From Acetobacter papayae JCM 25143 (GTDB taxonomy: Bacteria > Pseudomonadota > Alphaproteobacteria > Acetobacterales > Acetobacteraceae), in contig NZ_BAIN01000003.1 in NCBI RefSeq assembly GCF_000613285.1, positions 1 to 64,000 of the forward strand: a stretch of DNA of 64,000 bases. Reading direction: 5' to 3'. Position numbers and translations under genes: made by a program. Below are positions 9,133 to 16,844 of the stretch, in pieces. The notes beneath the pieces were generated by a model, which saw nothing but the letters and a program-made list of their open reading frames with translations, did not search any database and was not told the origin of the DNA. How positions within the stretch are numbered: the stretch's first letter is position 1; each line of letters begins with the position of its first letter.

Positions 9133-10115
9133 TCAGGCGGCGTAACTGGCAGACCACTGTTCAAGAATCGTATGATACGGCTTGATGAAATGCTCTTCCG
9201 TATATTTCCCCTGTGCGGTCGCCAACTGGTACGTTCCTCACGGTCGTAGACAATTCGGGTGTTGGAATAATCCTGATACTTCAGACTGGGCTGAAAAAAA
9301 TCAGCCGCCGCCGCATTGGTGTTGTAAATTTCAGGACGGTAAATCTTCTGAAAAGACTCCATCACACTGATGGTGCTGATAAGCTCCAGAGTGGAGTAAT
9401 CAGACAAAAGATCACCAAAAAAATAGAACGCCAGAGGTGCGACACTGTTGGCAGGCATGAAATAACGGACCTTCATGCCCATTTTTTCAAAATATTGATC
9501 TGTCAGTGAGAATTCACGCTGCTGGTATTCAACGCCCAGAACAGGATGCTGATTTTCTGTCCGGTGATAGGTTCTGTTCGTGGAGACACTAAGGCATATG
9601 ACAGGAAGCTTCCTGAAGTTTTTCTTGTATGCACTGGAATTCATGACGCTCTTAAAGAGATTCCCGTGTAAATCACCATAGTTATCGGGCACGCTGAATT
9701 CTGATTTGTCTTTATTGTAATGAGGCAGCAATACGCTGAAGTCATAATCCCTCACATAAGAGGAAAAACTGTTCCCTGCCAGACCTTCTATGCGTTTGTT
9801 GTCTCTTTTATCGATGATTGTTGTGTAAAGAACTTCGATTAGAGGAAAACTTCCACGCGCTCCCGCAAAGGCGAGATCCATTTCTACGGTAACGATTTCA
9901 AGTTCAATGGAATAACGATCACCCTTAGGGTTATCCCATCGCGCCAAGTCATTAAAACGATTATCAATCATTTGCAGGACATTGCGCAGGTTTTCCTGCC
10001 GGCTCTCCCCTCGTGCCAGATTGGCGAAGTTGGTCGTGAGACGAGTCCTATCCGATGGATGGTAATTCTCATCAAAGCGGAGTCGGTGGATATTGAATGT
10101 TGAATCCTGAATCAT
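9133..10115 (-). CDS. mesX: MesX, DUF1852 partner of MesD (frame break near the end)
   Basis: About 327 residues after repair. Start taken at the ATG 10115 (MIQDSTFNIHRLRFDENYHP), because the upstream TTG-led extension looks non-coding. Recognisable family blocks are SIELEIVTVEMDLAFAGARG, FYFFGDLLSDYSTLELISTI and FQPSLKYQDYSNTRIVYDRE. A frame break near 9229 turns the tail into nonsense; with one added base it reads TLATAQGKYTEEHFIKPYHT and ends at 9133. DUF1852 proteins are required for MesD activity in other bacteria; the chemistry is not certain to me. Base composition is lower in GC than the genes on either side of the island. Confidence 0.83.
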
Positions 10116-10780
10116 TTTGGTTCTGCTTGCCTTTTCGCACGAAAAACCAGAATTTGGTTTGTGGTGGTTCAAGGGCCCCCAACATTTGTTTCTGATTTTC
10201 TTAAGCGGTAATGGTCATGTCTGCTGTTAAGTAGCGGTGCCTGTCTTATGCCCTAATGGAATAGTGAATGGAAATGATTTGAATTCATTTAACCATTAAT
10301 TTCATGCATAATATGGGTCGTAATATTGTATCCAAAGAGACGAAAAGGCAGAATCTTGATGTGCTCGAACTTGTGGGTTTACGGTTAGAATAAAGACCGT
10401 GAACGACTGTGCATGAGATGGTCCCTGAATATAAATAAATACTTTTCGATTTATTGATGAAAATACGAATATAAAATCTGCGCAAAGCACTGTTTTTTTG
10501 CATATTAAGTATTTCTGCTCGGTGAAGGGAGGCTACATTGGGAGCCTAATGCCGCAAAAAGAAATATTTTTTACTATCATGAATATGAAGTCGGGCAACA
10601 ATTAGTAGAATAATAAAAATTAATTTGGGTGTTCTCTGGTAGTATTTAAATATTTTTTCTTTACAATATCGCGGCGCAATACTGGTTCGAATTCCGCATG
10701 GGGTGCTATTGGCTTTGTAGTTTTTTATCATCTCTGATTGTCTGGACTCATATACTTAGCGGGTATGGCACAGTTTTGCG
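10116..10780. other. AT-rich intergenic region with tRNA-like remnant
   Basis: About 660 bases without a convincing gene. The sequence is AT-rich, several short open frames lack ribosome sites and family features, and I see no clear riboswitch. It holds the degenerate tRNA-Glu 3' end at 10667-10722. Confidence 0.5.
10667..10722 (+). repeat. Degenerate copy of the tRNA-Glu 3' end (possible attachment-site remnant)
   Basis: Aligned with 5513-5558, about 34 of 46 positions agree, including CGGCG, GGTTCGAAT, CCG, GGG and the ATTGG just beyond the CCA. Most differences are transitions. The acceptor side no longer pairs and there is no 5' half, so it is not a tRNA gene. The position closes the lower-GC MesD/MesX island that begins right after tRNA-Glu. 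Confidence 0.6.
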
Positions 10781-11506
10781 TCATGGCATCCCTTCATGAT
10801 CCCAACGGAGCAAGGGGCATTTCAATCCGGTAGCTGCCAGAGCAGCCAGAACATGAGCGCTTTCCGTGCGGTTCATCCAGTCAGGAGAAACGTCAGCAAA
10901 ATAAACGCGTCGACCGGGCCCTACGATCAATATGGTGGATTTTGGTAACTCCCAGACATTATCAAGACCGTTTATTGTGGCACTGCTGGTGCCTTGGGTA
11001 ACGGCCGCCTGACGTGATGCCTCGTCATAGGTGTAGGTTATTCCCAGCGTGCGTGACAGGGCTAGTCCCCTATCTGTCAGAACAGGAAAAGGCAGGCTGT
11101 GACGTTTGACGATTTCAGAAAGGGCTATTTCAGGTTGGGGTGAAATTGCCACCAGAGGTACTCCGGCGGCATGGAGTGTTGGCCAGAGCGTTTTCTGATA
11201 GTGCGACAAGGCCAGGTTGCAGGCAGGGCAGCCAGCAAAACGGAAAAATACCAGCACTGCCGGTCCATGCCTGACCAGATCGTCTAAAGATACGGTTCCA
11301 CCATCAACAGAAGGCAGAGTGAAGGCCGGGATTATATCCCCTTCATGCACGATGCGCGCGGCTGCTGCGGTGCCATGTTCATGCACAAGCAGAGCACGCT
11401 GATTGATGTTGATGGCTAGTGCTTCAGGCGCCCATGTAACTCTGCGCTCTTCTTCAAGAGCACGAAACTTTGCACGAAGAGAGTCGGCAGCTACGGGTGT
11501 CGTCAT
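10781..11506 (-). CDS. Peroxiredoxin-like protein (AhpC/TSA fold)
   Basis: 241 residues from the ATG at 11506, which has GAGG six bases upstream. A helical N-terminal part is followed by a thioredoxin fold (IIPAFTLPSVDGGTVSLDDL; AVLVFFRFAGCPACNLAL). CPAC gives a Cys-x-x-Cys in place of the usual single peroxidatic Cys of TxxC, as in the peroxiredoxin-like family. It may reduce peroxides or alkyl peroxides formed by the flavin monooxygenases encoded further on. It is divergent from the dehydrogenase operon. Confidence 0.8.
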   Translation of the reverse strand: MTTPVAADSLRAKFRALEEERRVTWAPEALAININQRALLVHEHGTAAAARIVHEGDIIPAFTLPSVDGGTVSLDDLVRHGPAVLVFFRFAGCPACNLALSHYQKTLWPTLHAAGVPLVAISPQPEIALSEIVKRHSLPFPVLTDRGLALSRTLGITYTYDEASRQAAVTQGTSSATINGLDNVWELPKSTILIVGPGRRVYFADVSPDWMNRTESAHVLAALAATGLKCPLLRWDHEGMP

Positions 11507-11809
11507 CAAAGGCCTCAATGGAAAAAGTGGGATCGTTCAATTCTCCCGTAAGACCATCTGCGTTTCATAAGGAGTTTTTGTCATCTTTTACTTGAGGCAA
11601 ATTCATTGATCGAAATGCCTAGGCTGAAGCGGCGCAGAAACCATGGATTGTACTATGTGAAGGCCGTTTAAGGACTTCGGTAATTTGTGGACTTTGCAAG
11701 GCGTATTAACAGAGATGAAGTGCAGGTTGAGTATTCCTCACTTGATGCACATTAACTCTGGTGATTTCTTTCATATCACTGGGAAATGCTGTCATTAAAG
11801 GAGCTGCAT
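11507..11809. other. Intergenic region before the 54-codon ORF
   Basis: About 300 bases between the divergent peroxiredoxin-like gene and the small ORF. No gene seen. It must hold both promoters, but I could not identify convincing -35/-10 pairs. Confidence 0.35.
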
Positions 11810-11974
11810 ATGTCACCTGAGCTGACTGGTTCTCTCAACATTCGCAGCTATCCAGATGGTTTGGTATTTGGAATATCAAGAAAAAGAGAAAAATATATAA
11901 AGATAAATTATAAAATGGTTTCTATCAGTCGTCGAATCTGCGCACATGGCGCAGACAGCATGCAGCAGCCATAA
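11810..11974 (+). CDS. Small 54-codon ORF, possible leader peptide
   Basis: AAAGGAG stands six bases before the ATG at 11810, a near-ideal ribosome site. The product is 54 residues, polar and basic, ending SRRICAHGADSMQQP with a single Cys near the end. Its TAA overlaps the ATG of the dehydrogenase by one base (TAATG), so translation could be coupled. I do not recognise a family. It could be a leader that senses cysteine supply for a sulfur-use operon, a small protein, or chance. Confidence 0.4.
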   Translation: MSPELTGSLNIRSYPDGLVFGISRKREKYIKINYKMVSISRRICAHGADSMQQP

Positions 11975-13014
11975 TGGCGCCTTCACGTCCCCTCCTGCTT
12001 AACCAGATCGGCGCTCCCGTAGCGGGGGTTCTGGCAGAATACGCGCAGCAGGTCAGGATTCTGCCAGTCGGGAATGCAAATACCCTGCCATGGCTTACGC
12101 ATGGGGCGGACATCCTCTTTACTGCGCCATCACCAGCATGGTTGCAAGCGCCCATCAACCCACCTGAAGAATGGCGGAGCGGGCCGCGCTGGGTACAGAT
12201 TGCATCTTCTGGCATAGATGGTTTTCCAAAATGGGTGACACAGGACAGGATTGTAACCTGTGGACGAGGAGACGCAGCGACACCTATTGCCGAATACGTC
12301 ATGGCGGCTCTTCTGCGGCATGAGCGACAGGTTGATGCGCTGCATCCCACCTCATCACGGGAATGGGAAAAAATCACGCTCTCGGCACGGAACGGCGTTC
12401 AGGCTGGGTCTCAAAACGCCATCCGTATGGGCACCTTACACGGGCGGGTTTTGGGGCTGGCAGGCTATGGTGCTCTTGGTCGCGCCATAGCTGCGCGGGC
12501 GCGCGTTTTCGGCATGCGTCTTTGCGTTTTGCGCCGCAAATCATGGTCAGCAGACAACGCGGACAGAAAGAGTCTTGAATATGAAAGCGATATTGAAAAT
12601 TTCAAGATAGTAAAAACATTAGCCGAATTGTTCCGCGAGTCTGATCATCTGGTTCTGGCTATGCCACTAACAGAGGAAACACACAGGATCGTAAATGCTG
12701 ATGTGCTCGCGCAAAGCCGCCCTGGGCTGCATCTTATCAATGTCGCGCGTGGTGGTCTGATCGATCAGGACGCGTTGCTGACGGCGCTGGATGCGGGCCG
12801 CCCTGCTTTCGCGACGCTGGATGTCACCACACCGGAGCCGCTGCCAGACGGACATGCGTTCTATATCCACCCACGCGTAAGCCTGACAGCGCATGTCAGT
12901 TGGGCCGGGCCGGAAGTGCGGGCCAATCTTGCCCAGCGTATCCGAACCAATCTCGCGCGCTATCTTTCGGGGGAGCCGCTTCTCGATACCATAGACCCCA
13001 CGCGCGGTTACTGA
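11974..13014 (+). CDS. D-2-hydroxyacid dehydrogenase, NAD-dependent
   Basis: 346 residues, cytoplasmic. The Rossmann fold carries GLAGYGALGRAIAARA (G-x-G-x-x-G, ~151-166). The substrate side has LINVARGGLIDQDAL with the catalytic Arg, then LDVTTPEPLP with Glu and HVSWAG with the catalytic His. This is the pattern of the formate/phosphoglycerate dehydrogenase superfamily. It would interconvert a 2-oxoacid and a D-2-hydroxyacid. The start at 11974 overlaps the stop of the small ORF. It probably shares an operon with the class II aldolase 67 bases on, which hints at a C3-C4 hydroxyacid intermediate. Confidence 0.85.
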   Translation: MAPSRPLLLNQIGAPVAGVLAEYAQQVRILPVGNANTLPWLTHGADILFTAPSPAWLQAPINPPEEWRSGPRWVQIASSGIDGFPKWVTQDRIVTCGRGDAATPIAEYVMAALLRHERQVDALHPTSSREWEKITLSARNGVQAGSQNAIRMGTLHGRVLGLAGYGALGRAIAARARVFGMRLCVLRRKSWSADNADRKSLEYESDIENFKIVKTLAELFRESDHLVLAMPLTEETHRIVNADVLAQSRPGLHLINVARGGLIDQDALLTALDAGRPAFATLDVTTPEPLPDGHAFYIHPRVSLTAHVSWAGPEVRANLAQRIRTNLARYLSGEPLLDTIDPTRGY

Positions 13015-13081
13015 CTTCAACCCTATCCCATGGCCACAGGTTGTTCCCCAACGATATGGCCAGCAAACCGAAGGACAGAAC

Positions 13082-13880
13082 ATGAACGCCATTGCCCCTG
13101 ACACAATCATTGCACCACAAGCTCGTGCATTCCAGCTTACCCCGCGTAAACCGGTAGCCTCTCACGAGGAAGAACGCCTGCACCGCAGGCAGCGTCTGGC
13201 CGCGACATTCCGCCTGTTCGGGCGGTATGGTTTCGATCAGGGACTGGCAGGACATGTTACCGCGCGAGATCCTGAATTTCCCGAACGGTACTGGATCAAC
13301 GCTGGGTGTACATTTCTCACAAATCAGGACTTCAGATCTTCAGCTTGTTGATCATGATGGCAATATTCTGATCGGTAACAGGCCTATCAATACGGCGGGT
13401 TTCACCATTCACTCCGCCCTGCACAAAGCCCGTCCGGATGTTATCGCCGCCGCCCACACCCACTCCACCTATGGTAAGGCTTTTTCAGCACTTGGCACGC
13501 CGCTTCTGCCTCTGACACAGGATTCCTGCGCATTTTACGATGACCATGCCCTTTTTAACCCGTTTTCAGGTGTCGTGCTGGAAGACAGCGAAGGGGAAAA
13601 ACTGTCCCAGACACTGGGTAATCGCAAAGCCATAATCCTACAGAATCATGGTCTGCTGACCGTTGGCACTTCGGTCGAAGCCGCCGCATGGTGGTTCATT
13701 ACCATGGATAATGCCGCGCATGCCCAGTTGCTGGCTCAGGCCGCAGGCACGGTCAGACCAATCGCCCCGGATGTTGCCCGTAAAACGGCCTCTCAGGTTG
13801 GCAGCGATCTGGGCGGGTATTTTTCCTTTCAGCCGCTGTGGGACTGGATCGTGGCGCAGGAGCCGGATCTTCTCGACTGA
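13082..13880 (+). CDS. Class II aldolase/adducin-family protein (frame break)
   Basis: ~266 residues after repair. The N-terminal part (HRRQRLAATFRLFGRYGFDQ; GLAGHVTARDPEFPERYWIN) leads into LGVHFSQIRTSDLQLVDHDG after a break near 13303, where the frame moves by +1 or -2, unlike most breaks here. Zinc ligands are visible in AAAHTHSTYG and ILQNHGLLTVG. Family members are metal-dependent aldolases or decarboxylases of hydroxy-acid phosphates or related compounds; the substrate is unknown. It lies between the dehydrogenase and a sulfonate-type binding protein. Confidence 0.8.
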
Positions 13881-13958
13881 CGCCTGAGAAGACCGCTTCT
13901 GGCGTGGCGCTGTTTCTGCATTGTGTTGAATTTATCCCTCAATGATGAAGGGTTTTTC

Positions 13959-14942
13959 ATGTCTGTACAGTTTTCTCGCCGTCGTCTGAACCTCGGGGCG
14001 CTGGCTCTTCTTGCGGGGAGCGTTACATCCGGCCCCCGCTCGGCCCATGCGGCGGACCTTTCCTCCGTTACGTTGCGCGTTGCCAGCTATCGGGGGTGGG
14101 ATTCATCTTTGTTACCTGCCACCAATCTGGCTGATTTTCCTTACAAGGTTGAGTTCAGTGAGTTTAACTCGGGAAATCTCATCGCGCAGGCTATTCATGC
14201 CAACGCGGTCGATCTGGGGGCGTGGAGCGAAGTTCCCCTTGTTTTCATTGCCGCCTCCCGTGCGAATGTGAAGGTGGTTGCAACACTTGAGGGGCCATCG
14301 ACCGATCAGGCCGTAGTGGTGCCAGCCAACTCTCCCGCCCGCTCCTTTGCTGATTTGCGCGGAAAGAAAATCGGCTATATCCGCTCCACCACCGCCCATT
14401 ATTTTCTGTTGAAAATGTTGCAGCAGGCTGGTCTTGGCCAGACTGACGTAACACTCGTCCCGCTTGGGATGAGCCAGGGAGTGACAGCCCTGAAGTCTGG
14501 CAGTCTCGATGCCTGGGCTACATACGGATATATCATTCCGCTGCTTGAAAACGACGGCTCCGCCCGTATCCTGCAAAGCGCGCAGGATATTCTTTCGGGC
14601 CATTATTTTCTCGGGGCCAATCCGGCACGGTTGCCTGACCCTGCCTTTTGTGCGGCGGTGGCCGACTACTTCAGTCGGCTTGGAAAAGCTTATGCACTTA
14701 TGGCGCATGATAAGAAACACTGGGCTAAAGTTGTGGCACCGATCGTTCAGTTGCCTCAGCAGGCTGTCCTGCGTGATCTGGAGGCGCAGAACCGTTCCTA
14801 CCGGATACGGCCATGGACGGAAAACGATATTCAGAGTGCACGCATCGTTGCGGATACCTTCATCGAGCAGCGCCTGATACCGGCGGATCTGGATCTGCGG
14901 CATGTTTTTTCCGATGCATTGTTTTCATCACTGCATGGATAA
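13959..14942 (+). CDS. ABC transporter substrate-binding protein, SsuA/TauA-like
   Basis: 327 residues from the ATG at 13959 (AAGGG upstream). The signal peptide has a twin-arginine-like start (SRRRLNLGALALLAGS) and an Ala-x-Ala cut site near SAHA. The mature part has the sulfonate/nitrate-binding pattern: VTLRVASYRGWDSSLLPA, AQAIHANAVDLGAWSEVPLV, SFADLRGKKIGYIRSTTAHY and GSLDAWATYGYIIPLL. Periplasmic capture of a sulfonate, sulfate ester or similar anion is likely. No permease or ATPase gene is adjacent, so it must borrow partners encoded elsewhere. Confidence 0.82.
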   Translation: MSVQFSRRRLNLGALALLAGSVTSGPRSAHAADLSSVTLRVASYRGWDSSLLPATNLADFPYKVEFSEFNSGNLIAQAIHANAVDLGAWSEVPLVFIAASRANVKVVATLEGPSTDQAVVVPANSPARSFADLRGKKIGYIRSTTAHYFLLKMLQQAGLGQTDVTLVPLGMSQGVTALKSGSLDAWATYGYIIPLLENDGSARILQSAQDILSGHYFLGANPARLPDPAFCAAVADYFSRLGKAYALMAHDKKHWAKVVAPIVQLPQQAVLRDLEAQNRSYRIRPWTENDIQSARIVADTFIEQRLIPADLDLRHVFSDALFSSLHG

Positions 14943-14964
14943 AAAGAGAAAAAGGATGAATTTT

Positions 14965-15063
14965 GAATAAATAATAATATTACTTTCAAATGGATTATGT
15001 GTTTTTCTGATTTGTTTTGCATGACACATTTAATGAATTAAGATTTCTTATTATTATTTATTC
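14965..15063. repeat. Wide inverted repeat in AT-rich gap
   Basis: GAATAAATAATAAT (14965-14978) and its exact complement (15050-15063), 71 bases apart, in the gap between the binding protein and the monooxygenase. In such AT-rich DNA part of this may be chance. It could fold as a long mRNA stem or mark an operator pair. Confidence 0.4.
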
Positions 15064-15153
15064 ATTTCTATCTCCACAATAAATTTCTGATTTGCCGCTG
15101 CCTCAACGATCGTGCGGCGGGTCTTTCAATCCATTGACGGAAAGCCAACCGAC

Positions 15154-16485
15154 ATGACACAAAAACGCAAAATCAGACTTGGTTTCATTCTGCATGGTGT
15201 GGGTCGTACCTGGGACGACTGGCGGCACCCAGACCGCGACGTGCGCGCCAGCACCAGTTTCGCGCTGTATCGCAAACAAGCGCAACTGGCTGAAAAAGGA
15301 AAGTTCGACTTTCTGTTTGTGGCAGACAGTCTTTCCATTAACGAAAAATCCAGTCCACATTATCTCAATCGTTTTGAACCTTTGACCATTCTTTCAGCAC
15401 TGGCCGCCGTAACCGAACATATCGGCTTGGTGGGAACGCTGAGTGTCAGCTACACCGAACCTTTCAATGTCGCACGTCAGTTTGCCTCCCTCGATCATAT
15501 TAGTCATGGCCGGGCCGGGTGGAATGTCGTTACGTCATGGCTGAGTGATACCGCCGCCAATTTCGGGGGAAAGGAGCATCCGGCCCATAGCGAACGCTAC
15601 CGTATTGCGGCTGAACATCTGGAAGTTGTCCAAGGCCTGTGGGACAGTTGGGAGGACGATGCGCTGGTAGGTGACAAGGCCAGTGGAGTGTTCGTAAACC
15701 CTGACAAGCTGCACCGTCTTGACCACACCGGGCGTTACTTTCAGGCGCGGGGGCCGCTCAATATCGGTCGTTCTGCTCAGGGGCAACCGGTGATCTTTCA
15801 GGCTGGTGCTTCCGATACGGGTCGCGGCTTTGCCGCACGCCATGCGGAAGCGGTGTTCTGCGGTCCTGCTGATCTGGAGGAAGCCCGTATTTATTATAAA
15901 GACCTGAAAGGACGCGCCAGAAAACTGGGACGCAAGGCGGATGAGCCGCTCATTCTTCCGGGTGTGGCCCCCATTATAGGCCTGACGGACGAAGATGCTG
16001 AAGCGCGGTATCAGGAGCTTGTCGCCCTGACCTCCATCGACACGGGGCTGGGCCTCCTTGCTCGCTCTTTCAATGATCTCGATTTCCGGCAATATGATCT
16101 GGATGGTCCGTTTCCCGATGTCGCGCATATTGGCAATGAGAGTAACCAGAGTGCCTCTCAGCGCATTCTCAAGCGGGTAAAAGACGCCAATCTCACGATC
16201 CGGCAGATTGCGCTCGAACTGGCTACGCCCCGTGGTGATTTTGTTGGTACGCCAGAAAAAGTGGCGGATGCGCTACAAAACTGGTTCGAAACTGGTGGAG
16301 CGGATGGGTTTGTTGTTTTTGAACCGCTTCCCGGTCAGCTTGAGCTTTTCGTGGAGCACGTCATCCCCATTCTGCAAAAGCGTGGCCTGTTCCGGAATGA
16401 ATATGAACATGCAACATTCCGCGAGAATCTTGGCCTGCCTTTTGCCGTCAACCGTTATGAGCTCAGGCAAACGCAGGTGGGATGA
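15154..16485 (+). CDS. FMN-dependent monooxygenase, NtaA/SnaA/DszA family
   Basis: 443 residues from the ATG at 15154 (GGAAAG upstream). The luciferase-like barrel is shown by KIRLGFILHGVGRTWDDWRH, FDFLFVADSLS, RFEPLTILSALAAVTEHIGL, GRAGWNVVTSWLSDTAANFG and QPVIFQAGASDTGRGFAARH. Members of this two-component family use FMNH2 and oxygen to cleave C-S or C-N bonds (dibenzothiophene sulfone, nitrilotriacetate, alkyl sulfones). With the SsuA-like binding protein and a DszC/SfnB-like flavoprotein nearby, sulfur release is my preferred role. No flavin reductase gene is seen next to it. Confidence 0.87.
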   Translation: MTQKRKIRLGFILHGVGRTWDDWRHPDRDVRASTSFALYRKQAQLAEKGKFDFLFVADSLSINEKSSPHYLNRFEPLTILSALAAVTEHIGLVGTLSVSYTEPFNVARQFASLDHISHGRAGWNVVTSWLSDTAANFGGKEHPAHSERYRIAAEHLEVVQGLWDSWEDDALVGDKASGVFVNPDKLHRLDHTGRYFQARGPLNIGRSAQGQPVIFQAGASDTGRGFAARHAEAVFCGPADLEEARIYYKDLKGRARKLGRKADEPLILPGVAPIIGLTDEDAEARYQELVALTSIDTGLGLLARSFNDLDFRQYDLDGPFPDVAHIGNESNQSASQRILKRVKDANLTIRQIALELATPRGDFVGTPEKVADALQNWFETGGADGFVVFEPLPGQLELFVEHVIPILQKRGLFRNEYEHATFRENLGLPFAVNRYELRQTQVG

Positions 16486-16844
16486 GGGTCACTAGAAACT
16501 GCATCTGGATCGGTCATGTCATCTGATTAGGCAATAGAGTTCAGGAAGAAATGATCTATAGCTGGCATATCAGGGCGCGTTACACAGAGTGGCACGCCTC
16601 GATATGCCTTTTTTGAATCCTGTATATGCGGGCAGCGGTTCTGTTTCTGGCTTTGTAGTATGCAGGGTTAAATAGTTCACAATTATAAAAATATACTTAA
16701 AATACTTCAGTTTTTTTTATAATTCTGTTTGATATAAATCACGGAAATTATTGGGGAATAGAATTGAAACTCCACGGAAATTTCCGATACAAATTTGTAA
16801 AGATGCAATTCAATGTGAATATTCCCTATATTTGAGGATATTTT
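16486..16844. other. Intergenic region upstream of TonB receptor
   Basis: About 360 bases, AT-rich towards the receptor. No gene seen. It contains the repeat and palindrome at 16740-16786 and a GAGG ribosome site just before the receptor ATG. Confidence 0.45.
16740..16786. promoter_or_regulatory. Direct repeat plus palindrome upstream of TonB receptor
   Basis: CACGGAAATT occurs at 16740-16749 and again at 16773-16782, 33 bases apart (about three helical turns). The second copy is part of the perfect 12-bp palindrome CGGAAATTTCCG (16775-16786). This is a good candidate operator; the binding protein is unknown. Confidence 0.5.

Noticed and set aside
5857-10172. Integrase, transposase or insertion sequence to mobilise the MesD/MesX island
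   Set aside because: None of the proteins in the island or beside it shows recombinase motifs, and no terminal inverted repeats of an insertion sequence were found.
10667-10722. A second functional tRNA gene
   Set aside because: Only the T-arm side and its flank are recognisable; the acceptor ends do not pair and there is no D or anticodon arm.
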